A stretch of DNA of 64,000 bases from Enterobacter sp. RIT418 (GCF_003057745.1 NZ_QBJD02000004.1:124001-188000), one strand, 5' to 3'. Numbered from the stretch's first letter, positions 37,398 to 50,025 are shown. A program made the numbers and translations. Notes: a model not told the origin generated them from the sequence alone.

Positions 37398-38813
37398 ATG
37401 AAAATCAAAACTCGCTTCGCGCCCAGCCCGACAGGCTATCTGCACGTTGGTGGAGCACGTACTGCTCTCTATTCCTGGCTTTTTGCTCGTCATAATAAAG
37501 GTGAGTTCGTGCTGCGCATCGAAGATACCGATCTTGAGCGCTCCACGCCGGAAGCAATCGAAGCCATTATGGATGGTATGAACTGGCTGAATCTGGAGTG
37601 GGATGAAGGCCCGTACTTCCAGACCAAACGTTTTGACCGCTACAACGCCGTCATCGACGACATGCTGGTAGCGGGTACGGCCTATAAATGCTACTGCTCG
37701 AAAGAGCGTCTGGATGCGCTGCGTGAAGAGCAGATGGCAAACGGTGAAAAGCCGCGCTATGACGGCCGCTGCCGACACGATCACAGCGAACACGCGGCGG
37801 ACGAGCCTTGCGTTGTGCGTTTTGCCAACCCGCAGGACGGCTCCGTTATCTTTGATGACCAGATCCGCGGCCCGATCGAATTCAGCAACCAGGAGCTGGA
37901 TGACCTGATCATCCGCCGTACCGACGGTTCCCCGACCTATAACTTCTGCGTTGTCGTGGATGACTGGGATATGGAAATCACCCACGTTGTGCGTGGCGAA
38001 GACCATATCAATAACACGCCGCGTCAAATTAACATCCTGAAAGCGCTGAATGCGCCAGTGCCTGTTTACGCGCACGTTTCCATGATCAACGGCGATGACG
38101 GCAAAAAGCTGTCTAAGCGCCACGGCGCGGTGAGCGTGATGCAGTACCGCGACGATGGCTATCTGCCTGAAGCGCTGCTGAACTACCTAGTACGTTTGGG
38201 CTGGGCTCATGGAGATCAGGAAATCTTCAGCCGGGAAGAGATGATCGCGCTGTTCTCTCTGAGCTCTGTAAGCAAATCAGCCAGTGCGTTTAACACCGAA
38301 AAACTGCAGTGGCTGAACCACCATTACATCAACACCATGCCGCCAGAATACGTGGCAACCTATCTGCAGTGGCACATTGAGCAGGCAAACATTGATACGC
38401 GCACCGGTCCTGAACTGGCGGATTTGGTGAAACTGCTAGGCGAGCGTTGCAAAACGTTGAAAGAGATTGCCGATAGCTGCCGCTACTTCTATGAGGAGTT
38501 TGAAGAGTTCGATGCCGATGCGGCGAAAAAACATCTGCGTCCGGTAGCGCGTCAGCCGCTGGAAGTGGTTCGCGACAAGCTGGCTGCTCTGACGGAGTGG
38601 ACCGCAGAAAATGTGCATCACGCTATTCAGGCTACCGCAGATGAACTGGAGGTTGGCATGGGTAAAGTGGGCATGCCGCTGCGCGTTGCCGTTACCGGTG
38701 CAGGTCAGTCTCCAGCGCTGGATGTTACCGTTCATGCAATCGGTAAATCCCGCAGCGTGGCGCGTATCAATAAGGCACTGGATTTTATTGCCCAGCGTGA
38801 AAGCCAGCAGTAA
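37398..38813 (+). CDS. gltX: Glutamyl-tRNA synthetase
   Basis: GltX charges tRNA-Glu with glutamate. The 471-aa length is that of E. coli GltX. The class I signature is [17 protein letters not shown] (residues about 8-24) and the KMSKS-like loop is KKLSKRHG (about 236-243). The zinc ligands of the E. coli enzyme are conserved as YKCYC and GRCRHDH. It is divergent from the tRNA-Val/Lys operon. Confidence 0.97.
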   Translation: MKIKTRFAPSPTGYLHVGGARTALYSWLFARHNKGEFVLRIEDTDLERSTPEAIEAIMDGMNWLNLEWDEGPYFQTKRFDRYNAVIDDMLVAGTAYKCYCSKERLDALREEQMANGEKPRYDGRCRHDHSEHAADEPCVVRFANPQDGSVIFDDQIRGPIEFSNQELDDLIIRRTDGSPTYNFCVVVDDWDMEITHVVRGEDHINNTPRQINILKALNAPVPVYAHVSMINGDDGKKLSKRHGAVSVMQYRDDGYLPEALLNYLVRLGWAHGDQEIFSREEMIALFSLSSVSKSASAFNTEKLQWLNHHYINTMPPEYVATYLQWHIEQANIDTRTGPELADLVKLLGERCKTLKEIADSCRYFYEEFEEFDADAAKKHLRPVARQPLEVVRDKLAALTEWTAENVHHAIQATADELEVGMGKVGMPLRVAVTGAGQSPALDVTVHAIGKSRSVARINKALDFIAQRESQQ

Positions 38814-38829
38814 TCAAGCTTGAGATGGC

Positions 38830-38861
38830 AAAACGGCAGGGGAAAAACCTGCCGTTTTTTT
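38830..38861. terminator. Bidirectional terminator between gltX and yfeD
   Basis: AAAACGGCAGG pairs with CCTGCCGTTTT and a T-run. The yfeD stop codon lies at its right edge, so it serves both convergent genes. Confidence 0.88.
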
Positions 38862-39255
38862 ATGCGTCTAATTCAGCGATGCCGAGACGCGAAAGAAAGC
38901 CCCGAATGCCCTCGCGGGTCAGCAGGACATGGAGGCGCTCCTGTTCTGCAGGCGTCATGATTTCCAGCGCATCAATAATTTGCGTAAGCAGGGAAGGGGA
39001 CGCCTGCTCTCCGTATAAAGACGGCGTTTCTGCCAGCTGGTAAACCGCCTGGCGATTACGTACGGCGGGAAGGCTCATGATGTGTTTCTTTACCCGCGCA
39101 TCAAGATGAATCCAACGTGCGCGCCCGCCTTTCACGCCATTAATCTTTTCGGTTTTCCATTTCTGCTGGCGTATCCAGCGGTTAACGGTTTGCTTGGTTA
39201 CACCTAAACTTTCCGCCAGCTCTTCTGTGGTCATTTTGCTGCGTAATCTGTTCAT
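38860..39255 (-). CDS. yfeD: YfeC/YfeD-family DNA-binding protein (YfeD-like)
   Basis: The 131-aa protein has an N-terminal helix-turn-helix (TTEELAESLGVTKQTVNRWIR, about 9-29) followed by a basic GVKGGRARWIHLD segment. A C-terminal helix pair (TPAEQERLHVLLTREGIRGF) completes it. It is a paralogue of the gene immediately upstream. Both belong to DUF1323. The start MNRLRSKMTTEELAE resembles E. coli YfeD. Target genes are not visible here. It is 1 bp away from yfeC, so the pair is an operon. Confidence 0.8.
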   Translation of the reverse strand: MNRLRSKMTTEELAESLGVTKQTVNRWIRQQKWKTEKINGVKGGRARWIHLDARVKKHIMSLPAVRNRQAVYQLAETPSLYGEQASPSLLTQIIDALEIMTPAEQERLHVLLTREGIRGFLSRLGIAELDA

Positions 39256-39256
39256 A

Positions 39257-39619
39257 TCAGTTCTGGTCGCGTATGTCTAAGCGTTGTAACAATCCGGTTA
39301 TCCCTTCCCGCAGCAGCAGAGATGTCATTTGCTTTTGCTCATCCGGCGTCATTTCATTGGCCAGCGTCAGAAGCAAAGTATGAAGCGTGCCGTCTTGATA
39401 AGCACCTTCAGGCATATCTGGAGATTCTGTCGCCCTGCGTGCGCTGCAGATAAATTCTCTTACCTTTGCATTCACATGCACCAGGCGCGCTTTACCCCCC
39501 TGAACGCCGGGCTTGGGCGACGTGATCCAACCCTCTTTTCGGACCCATTTATTGATGGTTTGGCGGCTATAGCCAGTGAGCAGGGCTAACTCTTCTGGTG
39601 TCATTCGTTCCTTGATCAT
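39257..39619 (-). CDS. yfeC: YfeC/YfeD-family DNA-binding protein (YfeC-like)
   Basis: The 120-aa protein has the same layout as yfeD: helix-turn-helix TPEELALLTGYSRQTINKWVR (about 7-27), then GVQGGKARLVHVN, and a C-terminal EMTPDEQKQMTSLLLREGIT helix. The start MIKERMTPEELA resembles E. coli YfeC. It is the first gene of the pair. YfeC is annotated in E. coli as a DNA-binding regulator. The common C-terminal motif suggests that both proteins dimerise, possibly with each other. Confidence 0.82.
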   Translation of the reverse strand: MIKERMTPEELALLTGYSRQTINKWVRKEGWITSPKPGVQGGKARLVHVNAKVREFICSARRATESPDMPEGAYQDGTLHTLLLTLANEMTPDEQKQMTSLLLREGITGLLQRLDIRDQN

Positions 39620-39778
39620 GCCATTTCCTGAGTCTTCGTGTGGTTAATTAGTGGTTCATTTTATAGCACCGTTTTACATGAAAACGTGACAGGCTTAACT
39701 CCTGACTGCGAGCACCCTCGCAAAGTGATTCATTTGCATGAATTTTCGGCGGTTGAGCGGCTGGCGTTGATTTTGCCG

Positions 39779-39807
39779 TTGACACTCAGCGGCGGAATTC
39801 ATATTAT
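39779..39807 (+). promoter_or_regulatory. Promoter of the tRNA-Ala pair
   Basis: A consensus TTGACA, a 17-base spacer and TATTAT are followed by GCCGCCC, a GC-rich discriminator expected of a stringently controlled stable-RNA promoter. The predicted start lies about 22 bp before tRNA-Ala. Confidence 0.9.
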
Positions 39808-39836
39808 GCCGCCCGTCAACATGACAGCTTTACGAC

Positions 39837-39912
39837 GGGGCTATAGCTCAGCTGGGAGAGCGCCTGCATGGCATGCAGGAGGTCAGCGGTTCGATCCCGC
39901 TTAGCTCCACCA
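39837..39912 (+). tRNA. alaX: tRNA-Ala (anticodon GGC), first copy
   Basis: The 76-nt cloverleaf begins GGGGCTATAGCTCAGCTGGG. The anticodon loop ATGGCAT gives GGC, and CCA is encoded. It corresponds to the E. coli alaW/alaX pair next to gltX; which copy carries which name is arbitrary. Confidence 0.96.
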
Positions 39913-39953
39913 AACTCTGAACCCAACAGAGTGCGGTGTGTAAAGTAACATGT

Positions 39954-40029
39954 GGGGCTATAGCTCAGCTGGGAGAGCGCCTGCATGGCATGCAGGAGGT
40001 CAGCGGTTCGATCCCGCTTAGCTCCACCA
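39954..40029 (+). tRNA. alaW: tRNA-Ala (anticodon GGC), second copy
   Basis: The sequence is identical to the first copy, with a 41-bp spacer between them. A terminator follows at 40036-40066. Confidence 0.96.
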
Positions 40030-40035
40030 AAATTT

Positions 40036-40066
40036 AAACCCTCGTCGAAAGACGGGGGTTTTTTTT
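40036..40066 (+). terminator. Terminator of the tRNA-Ala pair
   Basis: AAACCCTCGTC pairs with GACGGGGGTTT around a GAAA tetraloop, followed by eight T. Confidence 0.9.
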
Positions 40067-40243
40067 ATGTCGCTGTTACATCCTTCAACACTTTTTGTTA
40101 TTGAACCGTTTTTTTTCTATACTCTTCATAAACTCAAATCAATAAAACGATCTCTTTCTGGACTTCAACTTGCTTCGCGCAAATAATGAACTTATTATCC
40201 TTGACGTCAATGATTTAAATGAGTTAATAGATTATTAATCTTA

Positions 40244-42433
40244 ATGAAAAGAAAATATGGTAATAATGTAAAAGTATTTATAATTGCCCTGCTGTTATGC
40301 ATGTTTGCGGTTCCTTTTTCACGTTATATTTCACCGCGCGCAATCGTAAATGGTAATGAGGTCTATCTTGCATGGTTGCCCTTGAGCGTGATGCTGGCCA
40401 TGATGTTATTGTTTGGCCGCCGGGCAATTATTCCTGTTTTGCTAAGTTTCATTATTACTAATGTTTATTATTTCCAGTTAACTCTTTTACAGCATGTCGT
40501 CATGCTCATGTGCCAGACTTTCGCGGTCTTCGCGATGTGTGGCGTTGCCCGCGTGCTGATTGGCAGGCGCTGGCGGCACAGCGTGCCTAATAAGTACATT
40601 GGCATCCGTATTTTCTGGCTGGGTTTCATGGTGCCGTTCGGCATCAAGCTTTCAATGTATCTTGCCGGCTATTTATTCGATTTCCCTGTTTCGCTTTCGA
40701 CATTCTTTGGTGAAGGTACGGCTATATATAATGTAGTAGATATTCAAAGTCTAATCTGTGCTGCACTGATTTTCACGATGATATTCTATTACCCACTAAG
40801 AATGATTGTGAATCCCCGCTATGCCAGAACCTTTTGGCTGCGGAGCCTGAAGCCTTTCATTTTCAACAAGAAACCCTTTTTTATATTAGGATGGCTCATG
40901 CTTCTGGTCATCCTGGTGGCGATTTTATGCGTTCCCTTCAGGTCAACGATTATTGCCGGTTATTTAATGCCGCTCATCTTCATCCTGTTCACGCTTGGGA
41001 TCAGTCGTATGAGCTATGCGCTCATCTCCCTTCTGTGGGCAGCATCGGCGTTTTTACTGTTAACCTATAACAACAATTTCCTCAGCGGCGTGGAGTCGGG
41101 TTATACCCTCGCATTCATCCTGTCAGTGCTTATCTCCTTCGCTATCTGTCTGCTTTATATGTCGAAGATCTATCGCCGCAGTGAGTGGATGAAGCAAGGA
41201 TGGCAGGAAAGGGCGCTTACTGACCCGCTGACGGGGCTTCCCAATATTCGCGCGCTGGAGGATTTCCTGCTGGAGCATCCCACGGCCAAAGTGTGCTGTT
41301 TGCGCATGGATAACCTGGAGTTTCTGAGCCGCCATTACGGCATTCTCATGCGCGTTCACTGCAAGCGAATGATCACCACCTCACTGCAGCCTTTCCTGCA
41401 AAAAGATGAAAAGCTTTTTCAGCTTCCCGGTAGCGAGCTCGTCGTGGTGCTGTTGGGCCCTGAGACCGCAGAGCGGTTACAGCATATGGTTGACTATTTA
41501 AACAGTCGTAAGATCGTATGGAACAAAGCGCCGCTGGATATTGAGTTTGGCGCAGCGTGGGGAGAGGTTGAAAACGGTGAAAACCTTCACCACACGCTGG
41601 GACAGCTGAGCTGGCTGTCTGAACAAGCCTGTACCACCCATAACGCGCTGGGGTTAACAAACAGTCTCGAGACGGTGTCAGGCCAAACCACCGATCGTGT
41701 GCTGATGCTGAGCCGCGTAAAGCGGTCGCTGGATGAGGGTGGATTACGGCTTTACGCGCAGCCTATCCGTAACGCGGAAGGGAAGGGCTATTATGAAATT
41801 TTGGCCCGCCTTGAAAGCGATGGGGAAATTATCACGCCCGACCGCTTTATTCCTCTGATCGCCCAGTTTAACCTAAGCCATCGGTTCGATTTAAGCGTGG
41901 TCGAAAAGCTGCTGGAATGGCTTCGCGATCATCCGCACCCCCATGCTGACACCCGTTTTTCCGTCAACCTGATGCCGTTTACGCTGATGCTGAAAGACAC
42001 GGCAACCGAAATTATTCAGCTCTTTGAGCGATATGGCGTAGCACCGGGCACAGTGGTCATTGAGATCACCGAAGAGCAGGCATTTTCTAACTCTGGAACG
42101 AGCATCAACAACATTCAGCAGCTCCGGGACTACGGATTCCGCATCGCCATTGATGATTTTGGCACCGGTTATGCCAACTATGAGCGGCTTAAGCGCCTGC
42201 ATGCTGACATCATCAAGATTGACGGCTGCTTCGTGAAGGATATTTGCACCGACAGCATGGATGCAATGATTGTGCAGTCCATTTGTAATCTGGCAAAAAC
42301 AAAGTCGCTGTGCGTGGTTGCGGAGTACGTGGAAACGGAGGAGCAGCGCGAGATGCTGCTGCGTTTTGGCGTGGACTATCTTCAGGGCTATCTGATAGGT
42401 AAACCCTCACCGCTTGCTGAACTGCATGCATAA
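40244..42433 (+). CDS. pdeA: Membrane cyclic-di-GMP phosphodiesterase PdeA (YfeA)
   Basis: The 729-aa protein has the length and layout of E. coli PdeA/YfeA. An N-terminal MASE1-type membrane region occupies about residues 1-310. A GGDEF-like domain follows (TDPLTGLPNIRALEDFLLEH onward). Its active-site motif is replaced by PGSELVV, so it should not make c-di-GMP. The C-terminal EAL domain keeps the catalytic set in EILARLES (EIL instead of EAL), NLMPFTL, EITEEQAF, IDDFGTGYANYERLK, KIDG and VAEYVE, so phosphodiesterase activity is likely. The membrane part is the most diverged. Upstream DNA is AT-rich and I could not assign a promoter. Confidence 0.9.
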   Translation: MKRKYGNNVKVFIIALLLCMFAVPFSRYISPRAIVNGNEVYLAWLPLSVMLAMMLLFGRRAIIPVLLSFIITNVYYFQLTLLQHVVMLMCQTFAVFAMCGVARVLIGRRWRHSVPNKYIGIRIFWLGFMVPFGIKLSMYLAGYLFDFPVSLSTFFGEGTAIYNVVDIQSLICAALIFTMIFYYPLRMIVNPRYARTFWLRSLKPFIFNKKPFFILGWLMLLVILVAILCVPFRSTIIAGYLMPLIFILFTLGISRMSYALISLLWAASAFLLLTYNNNFLSGVESGYTLAFILSVLISFAICLLYMSKIYRRSEWMKQGWQERALTDPLTGLPNIRALEDFLLEHPTAKVCCLRMDNLEFLSRHYGILMRVHCKRMITTSLQPFLQKDEKLFQLPGSELVVVLLGPETAERLQHMVDYLNSRKIVWNKAPLDIEFGAAWGEVENGENLHHTLGQLSWLSEQACTTHNALGLTNSLETVSGQTTDRVLMLSRVKRSLDEGGLRLYAQPIRNAEGKGYYEILARLESDGEIITPDRFIPLIAQFNLSHRFDLSVVEKLLEWLRDHPHPHADTRFSVNLMPFTLMLKDTATEIIQLFERYGVAPGTVVIEITEEQAFSNSGTSINNIQQLRDYGFRIAIDDFGTGYANYERLKRLHADIIKIDGCFVKDICTDSMDAMIVQSICNLAKTKSLCVVAEYVETEEQREMLLRFGVDYLQGYLIGKPSPLAELHA

Positions 42434-42434
42434 A

Positions 42435-42462
42435 AAAACCGGGAGCCACTGCTCCCGGTTTT
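42435..42462. terminator. Bidirectional terminator between pdeA and nupC
   Basis: AAAACCGGGAGC pairs with GCTCCCGGTTTT (12 bp) around CACT, between convergent genes. Confidence 0.9.
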
Positions 42463-42479
42463 CAATTATGCGATCCGAA

Positions 42480-43667
42480 TTACAGAACCAGCGCTGCGAT
42501 AGAAGCAGACAGCACGCTAACCAGCGTTGAACCGTAAACCAGCTTCAGGCCGAAGCGAGAAACAACGTTACCCTGTTCTTCGTTCAGCCCTTTGATCGCA
42601 CCGGCAATAATGCCGATGGAGGAGAAGTTCGCGAAGGAGACCAGGAATACGGACAGGATGCCTTCCGCGCGCGGGGAGAGCGTGCTGGCAATCTTCTGCA
42701 GATCCATCATCGCAACAAATTCGTTAGAGACCAGTTTGGTCGCCATGATACTGCCCACCTGCAGCGCTTCGCTGGCCGGGACACCCATCACCCACGCAAC
42801 AGGGTAGAAGATGTAGCCCAGGATCCCCTGGAAGGAGATACCCAGCACCGCAGCGAACAGGGCGTTCAGAGCGGAAATCAGTGCGATAAACCCGATCAAC
42901 ATGGCGGCAACGATAATCGCCACCTTAAAGCCTGCCAGAATATATTCACCCAGCATTTCGAAGAAGCTTTGACCTTCATGCAGATTCGCCATCTGCAGGT
43001 TCTCTTCGCCTTCATCTACGCGGTACGGGTTGATAATAGACAGAACGATAAAGGTGCTGAACATGTTCAGTACCAGCGCGGCAACCACGTATTTTGGGTC
43101 CAGCATGGTCATGTACGCGCCCACGATAGACATCGATACGGTAGACATTGCCGTGGCCGCCATGGTGTACATGCGGTTGCGGGACATTTTGCCGAGGATA
43201 TCTTTATACGCGATGAAGTTTTCAGACTGGCCCAGAATCAGGGAGCTGACGGCGTTAAAAGATTCCAGCTTGCCCATGCCGTTAACTTTGGAAAGTACGG
43301 TACCAATGGCGCGAATAACAATCGGCAAAATACGGATGTGCTGGAGAATACCGATCAGCGCAGAGATAAAGACGATAGGGCACAGGACCTTCAGGAAGAA
43401 GAACGCCAGACCCTGATCGTTCATATTACCGAAGACGAAATTGGTTCCTTCGTTGGCAAATCCGAGCAGTTTTTCGAACATTTCGGAGAAGCCTTTAACG
43501 AAGCCGAGGCCCACGTTGGAGTTCAGGAAGAACCACGCGAGTAAAACTTCGATAACCAGAAGCTGAATAACATAGCGAATGCGGATTTTTTTCCGGTCAT
43601 GACTGACCAGCAGCGCAAGCGCAGTAACGACAACAAGTGCCAGGACAAAGTGAAGGACGCGGTCCAT
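42480..43667 (-). CDS. nupC: Nucleoside:proton symporter NupC
   Basis: NupC imports pyrimidine and adenine nucleosides across the inner membrane (concentrative nucleoside transporter family). The 395-aa protein has multiple membrane segments. Conserved family regions include [21 protein letters not shown] and SYVNFSSIG-like [20 protein letters not shown] near the C-terminus. E. coli NupC is 400 aa. The divergent upstream region to mntH has one CRP-like site. Confidence 0.95.
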   Translation of the reverse strand: MDRVLHFVLALVVVTALALLVSHDRKKIRIRYVIQLLVIEVLLAWFFLNSNVGLGFVKGFSEMFEKLLGFANEGTNFVFGNMNDQGLAFFFLKVLCPIVFISALIGILQHIRILPIVIRAIGTVLSKVNGMGKLESFNAVSSLILGQSENFIAYKDILGKMSRNRMYTMAATAMSTVSMSIVGAYMTMLDPKYVVAALVLNMFSTFIVLSIINPYRVDEGEENLQMANLHEGQSFFEMLGEYILAGFKVAIIVAAMLIGFIALISALNALFAAVLGISFQGILGYIFYPVAWVMGVPASEALQVGSIMATKLVSNEFVAMMDLQKIASTLSPRAEGILSVFLVSFANFSSIGIIAGAIKGLNEEQGNVVSRFGLKLVYGSTLVSVLSASIAALVL

Positions 43668-43763
43668 ATTTGCTCCAAATATGAGGCAGGTTTAATTTCC
43701 GTGCACATTCTATGTAACAAGCGCAAAGAAAACGAGATCAAGACCACACTATAGTTACGTCCT

Positions 43764-43779
43764 GTGACGAGTCTCAAAA
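43764..43779 (-). promoter_or_regulatory. CRP-like site upstream of nupC
   Basis: TGTGACGAGTCTCAAA agrees with TGTGA-N6-TCACA at 9 of 10 informative positions. It is 97 bp before nupC, which in E. coli is CRP- and CytR-controlled. I could not place a matching -10. Confidence 0.45.
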
Positions 43780-43950
43780 ATAGTGATCAACAATACATTT
43801 TTGTTATGTTAGGTAAATGAGTGAAAAGTTAAGTTTGTGTGCTACCCTTCACAAATAACTGCGCATTTTCACATTCTGTGATGTTGCTCCACCTGCCCTT
43901 CTATTGTTCCTGGCTATCAGAGAAATCATTTTTAACCGCTTAAATGAACT
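43780..43950. other. Central part of the nupC-mntH divergent intergenic region
   Basis: The full gap is 345 bp. Between the nupC CRP-like site and the mntH metal boxes I see only AT-rich DNA. One imperfect dyad (TTGTG and CACAA arms with a 10-base centre near 43838-43857) has spacing 2 bp too long for CRP. No coding frame is credible. Confidence 0.4.
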
Positions 43951-43969
43951 TGATAATCATTCTCATTTT
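43951..43969 (+). promoter_or_regulatory. Fur-type box upstream of mntH
   Basis: The 19-bp site, TGATAATCATTCTCATTTT, agrees well with the Fur consensus GATAATGATAATCATTATC when shifted by one base (14 of 19). E. coli mntH is repressed by Fur with iron. Confidence 0.65.
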
Positions 43970-43978
43970 GATAGCATG

Positions 43979-45251
<1,273 letters not shown>

Positions 45252-45256
45252 ATGAA

Positions 45257-45280
45257 AAAAGGAGCTGGAAGGCTCCTTTT
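45257..45280. terminator. Bidirectional terminator between mntH and ypeC
   Basis: AAAAGGAGC pairs with GCTCCTTTT across TGGAAG between convergent genes. Confidence 0.85.
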
Positions 45281-45285
45281 CGCTA

Positions 45286-45627
45286 TTAGTGGTGATGGCC
45301 GTGGCCATGACCTTTTCCGCGTCCCCAGCCGCCGCGGCGGTCGTCGCGGTCGTTCCAGCCTTCGCGATAGCCGCGCTCGTACGCTTTGCGGTTATCCCAC
45401 CCGCGGTGACGGCCATTATCATGTTTCCACCAGCGATCGCCGCGCCACTGATAATGGCGATGCCAGTAGTCGCGGTCGCGCCAGTAGCCGCCGTCCCAGT
45501 ATCTGCCATAGTCGTCGCGATCGCCGATGCTAAGTTTAACCGAGGGCAACAGGGTGATTTCGCCCGCATTGGCGACCAGCGGGGCCGCAGCCAGTAATAC
45601 CGCTGCAAGAATCAGTGACCTGAACAT
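45286..45627 (-). CDS. ypeC: DUF2502 secreted protein YpeC
   Basis: The frame stays open to 45696, but the ATG at 45627 has a GAAGGAG ribosome-binding site and begins a signal peptide ([21 protein letters not shown]). The result is a 113-aa precursor close to E. coli YpeC (108 aa). The mature protein is unusually rich in Trp, Arg, Asp, Tyr and Gly ([18 protein letters not shown]). It ends in a histidine-rich tail ([10 protein letters not shown]), which suggests but does not prove metal binding. Function is unknown. Linkage to mntH is conserved in enterics. Confidence 0.86.
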   Translation of the reverse strand: MFRSLILAAVLLAAAPLVANAGEITLLPSVKLSIGDRDDYGRYWDGGYWRDRDYWHRHYQWRGDRWWKHDNGRHRGWDNRKAYERGYREGWNDRDDRRGGWGRGKGHGHGHHH

Positions 45628-45753
45628 ACTCTTCTCCTTCACGATCGGGGCCGTTGTCCGGCCTGTTAACGCAATATTACGAGGTGGTAAAGCCACGTTT
45701 CATCGCCTTAACTCCGAATTCATGGTGGAGAGCACTTTTTGCTAAAGATGGCG

Positions 45754-46752
45754 CTAATTTGTGCTATGCAGAATGTGGTCGATGGAGGCCAGCTCGTCGG
45801 GCGTGAAGTGGCGATTTTCAAGCATGCCTACCGCATCGTCGATTTGCGAAACCTTACTGGCACCGATCAGCACGGACGTCACCGAATCATGGCGCAAGAT
45901 CCACGCCAGCGCCATCTGCGACAGCTTCTGCCCGCGGCGTTCGGCCAAGGCGTTTAGACGGCGAACTTTCTCGAGCTTTTCGTCGGTCAGCTGGTCGGGA
46001 TTCAGGAACTTGCTGCCGCTCGCCGCGCGCGAGTCGGCGGGAATACCGTTAAGGTAGCGGTTGGTCAACTGGCCGCCCGCCAGCGGCGAGAAGGGTATAC
46101 AGCCCACTCCTTTTTCCTGCAGAAGATCCAGCAGCCCATCTTCCGGAGCGCGTTCGAACATAGAGTATTTGGGCTGGTGGATAACGCATGGCGTGCCGAG
46201 GTCGTTAAGAATATCGATAGCCTGCCTGGCCCGTTCAGCGGGATAGTTGGACAAGCCAACATAAAGCGCTTTGCCCTGGCGCACGATGTGGTCCAGCGCC
46301 TTCATCGTTTCCTGCAGCGGCGTTTCCGGGTCGGGACGGTGATGGTAGAAGATATCAACATATTCCAGGCCCATGCGCTTCAGGCTCTGGTCGAGGCTTG
46401 CGATCAGATACTTGCGCGAGCCCCAGTCTCCGTAAGGACCCTCCCACATGGTGTAGCCCGCTTTGGTCGAAATAATCAGCTCGTCGCGCCAGGGTAAAAA
46501 ATCTTCCTGCAAAATCCGGCCAAAATGACGTTCTGCCGAGCCCGGAGGAGGCCCATAATTGTTAGCCAGATCAAAGTGTGTGATGCCCAGATCGAAGGCG
46601 CGGTGTAAAAGCTGGCGGCTGTTTTCGACCAGCGTGGTATCGCCGAAATTGTGCCAAAGACCGAGAGAGAGGGCGGGTAACTTCAGTCCGCTCTGCCCGC
46701 AGCGGCGATACTGCATTGTCTGATAACGATTTTTTTCCGGCTGATAACCCAT
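45754..46752 (-). CDS. Aldo-keto reductase of the YghZ type
   Basis: The 332-aa protein is an AKR with a beta-alpha barrel. The catalytic Asp-Tyr are in THFDLANNYGPPPGSAERHFG, Lys in LIISTKAGY, His in DIFYHHRPD, and the C-terminal NADPH site is in SVLIGASK. It resembles E. coli YghZ, an L-glyceraldehyde-3-phosphate and methylglyoxal reductase, but is clearly a separate gene. A similar oxidoreductase gene adjoins ipdC in Salmonella. The frame is open much further upstream, but that part would be antisense to ipdC. The ATG at 46752 has GGGGG at suitable spacing, while an ATG at 46758 is too close to it. Confidence 0.85.
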   Translation of the reverse strand: MGYQPEKNRYQTMQYRRCGQSGLKLPALSLGLWHNFGDTTLVENSRQLLHRAFDLGITHFDLANNYGPPPGSAERHFGRILQEDFLPWRDELIISTKAGYTMWEGPYGDWGSRKYLIASLDQSLKRMGLEYVDIFYHHRPDPETPLQETMKALDHIVRQGKALYVGLSNYPAERARQAIDILNDLGTPCVIHQPKYSMFERAPEDGLLDLLQEKGVGCIPFSPLAGGQLTNRYLNGIPADSRAASGSKFLNPDQLTDEKLEKVRRLNALAERRGQKLSQMALAWILRHDSVTSVLIGASKVSQIDDAVGMLENRHFTPDELASIDHILHSTN

Positions 46753-46785
46753 TCTCATACCCCCAGGCGCTAATAAGAAAAGTAA

Positions 46786-46801
46786 GTGTATACGCTTACA
46801 C
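46786..46801. promoter_or_regulatory. GalR/LacI-family type operator between the aldo-keto reductase gene and ipdC
   Basis: GTGTATACGCTTACAC (GTGTAAGCGTATACAC on the other strand) matches the GalR/GalS consensus GTGTAANCGNTTACAC at 13 of 14 fixed positions. It keeps the central CG typical of LacI-family sites. It lies 34 bp before the reductase ATG. Confidence 0.6.
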
Positions 46802-46812
46802 TCATGTAATGA

Positions 46813-48585
<1,773 letters not shown>

Positions 48586-49821
48586 TTACTTATCCTTCCC
48601 TGAAACCATCATCATCGGTTTGCCCGCCAGCAGGAGCCAGGCGGGCAACATCACGATGCACAGCAGTGGGATCAGCGTGGTATCAGGCACCACTGCCGCA
48701 GCCATAAACAGGCTCAGCCACGCGTCGCGCGTCACCACCAGAACCAGCCCCAGAATAGAGCAGGAAACGGTAATTGCCGCAGGGACGGCCTCCACGTGCT
48801 CGTGCAGCATCAGCCCCAGCGCTACGCCGATAAATACTGCCGGGAAGATACGTCCGCCCCGGAAGCCGCAGGCCGCGGCGACCACCACGGCGGCCAGCTT
48901 AATCAGCGCAAACAGCATATAGTCGGAAACCGTGAAGACCTGGCTGAAGGCCATCTGCTGCATTTCATCGAGCCCCTTAAACAGGGTGATATGCCCGCCG
49001 ATGGCGCCAAGAATGCCTAACATGAACCCGCCCACGCCCAGCATGAGCACCGGATGCTTGAGCTTATGCATCAGGCGATGCAGGCGCGGCAGGCACCACA
49101 CGGCAACCATGCCCAGCGCGATAGCGATTGCCGCCACGATTGCCCCGCTAAAAATATCCGCAATCTGCATTTGTCCGTAATGCGAGATGGGCAGCGAAAA
49201 GTGAGGATGAAAGAAAAGGCTGGTGGTTAATGCCCCCGCGGCCGCGGCCATCAGCGGGGCAAACAGGCGATCCCACAGTGGAATATCGTTATTGCTGCCG
49301 AGGGTTTGCGAGAAGATCAGCGCTGCTGCAACCGGCGTGCCGAACAGCGCGCCAATGGTGCCCGCAGAGGCCAGAATCGTCCAGTCCAGCGCCCCCACGC
49401 GCGGGAACGCCCGCCCGCCCAGATAGACCGCCAGCGCGATATTGACGGCCATGATCGGGTGTTCCGGCCCCAGGCTGACGCCGCCGGCCAGGCCAACGAT
49501 TAACGCAATCAGCAGGCCCGGCAGCGCGGACGGCGCAACGGCCTCGCCGATGAGCGGCTCCTGGGCCGGGTCTGGACCGGCGTGTCCTGGGCTGAATCGA
49601 ATGACAAGCCCAACCGCGAGACCGGTCAGCGTCAGCATCAGAATGGTCCACGCCGGAGAATCTAACGAGACGCCCAGCTGCGTTGGAAGGGTATTCCACA
49701 GCACCGACTGCAGAACGGCGGCCACTTTCATCACGATAATTAAAATCAGGCTGGACGCTACGCCGATAATCAGCGCGGGCGGGGCCAGTAGCAGCATGTT
49801 TCTGGCTCGCGGATGGAGCAT
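48586..49821 (-). CDS. yfeO: ClC-type ion channel/transporter family protein YfeO
   Basis: The 411-aa inner-membrane protein has about ten to twelve helices and matches E. coli YfeO (418 aa). The ClC filter motifs are modified: [15 protein letters not shown] stands where ClcA has GREGP, and [18 protein letters not shown] is the C-terminal motif. The gating-glutamate position therefore seems kept (GPE). Ion selectivity is not established. It is divergent from glk and abuts ipdC without a terminator between the stops. Confidence 0.88.
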   Translation of the reverse strand: MLHPRARNMLLLAPPALIIGVASSLILIIVMKVAAVLQSVLWNTLPTQLGVSLDSPAWTILMLTLTGLAVGLVIRFSPGHAGPDPAQEPLIGEAVAPSALPGLLIALIVGLAGGVSLGPEHPIMAVNIALAVYLGGRAFPRVGALDWTILASAGTIGALFGTPVAAALIFSQTLGSNNDIPLWDRLFAPLMAAAAGALTTSLFFHPHFSLPISHYGQMQIADIFSGAIVAAIAIALGMVAVWCLPRLHRLMHKLKHPVLMLGVGGFMLGILGAIGGHITLFKGLDEMQQMAFSQVFTVSDYMLFALIKLAAVVVAAACGFRGGRIFPAVFIGVALGLMLHEHVEAVPAAITVSCSILGLVLVVTRDAWLSLFMAAAVVPDTTLIPLLCIVMLPAWLLLAGKPMMMVSGKDK

Positions 49822-49891
49822 GATGATTTCCTTGTAAAAATCGCGTGACGGTACTTTGCATATTCAGCTTAAGAGAAATGGTGCAAATGGT

Positions 49892-49905
49892 GCTGAAACG
49901 GTAAA
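49892..49905 (+). promoter_or_regulatory. Cra (FruR) site upstream of glk
   Basis: GCTGAAACGGTAAA fits the Cra consensus RSTGAAWCSNTHHW at every position. It lies about 120 bp before glk in the divergent yfeO-glk region. E. coli glk is repressed by Cra. Confidence 0.68.
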
Positions 49906-50025
49906 GTTATTCTGTGACGAAGATCGATAATCCTGGGGCATTCACCTTCCGGCCGTTGTTGTTATCACGCCTTGAACTTACAGTGTCCCAAAGATTTATT
50001 CTGACTTTAGCGGAGCAGTAGAAGA

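Noticed and set aside
43838-43857. CRP site TTGTG-N10-CACAA in the nupC-mntH gap
   Set aside because: The spacing between half-sites is 2 bp longer than CRP needs.
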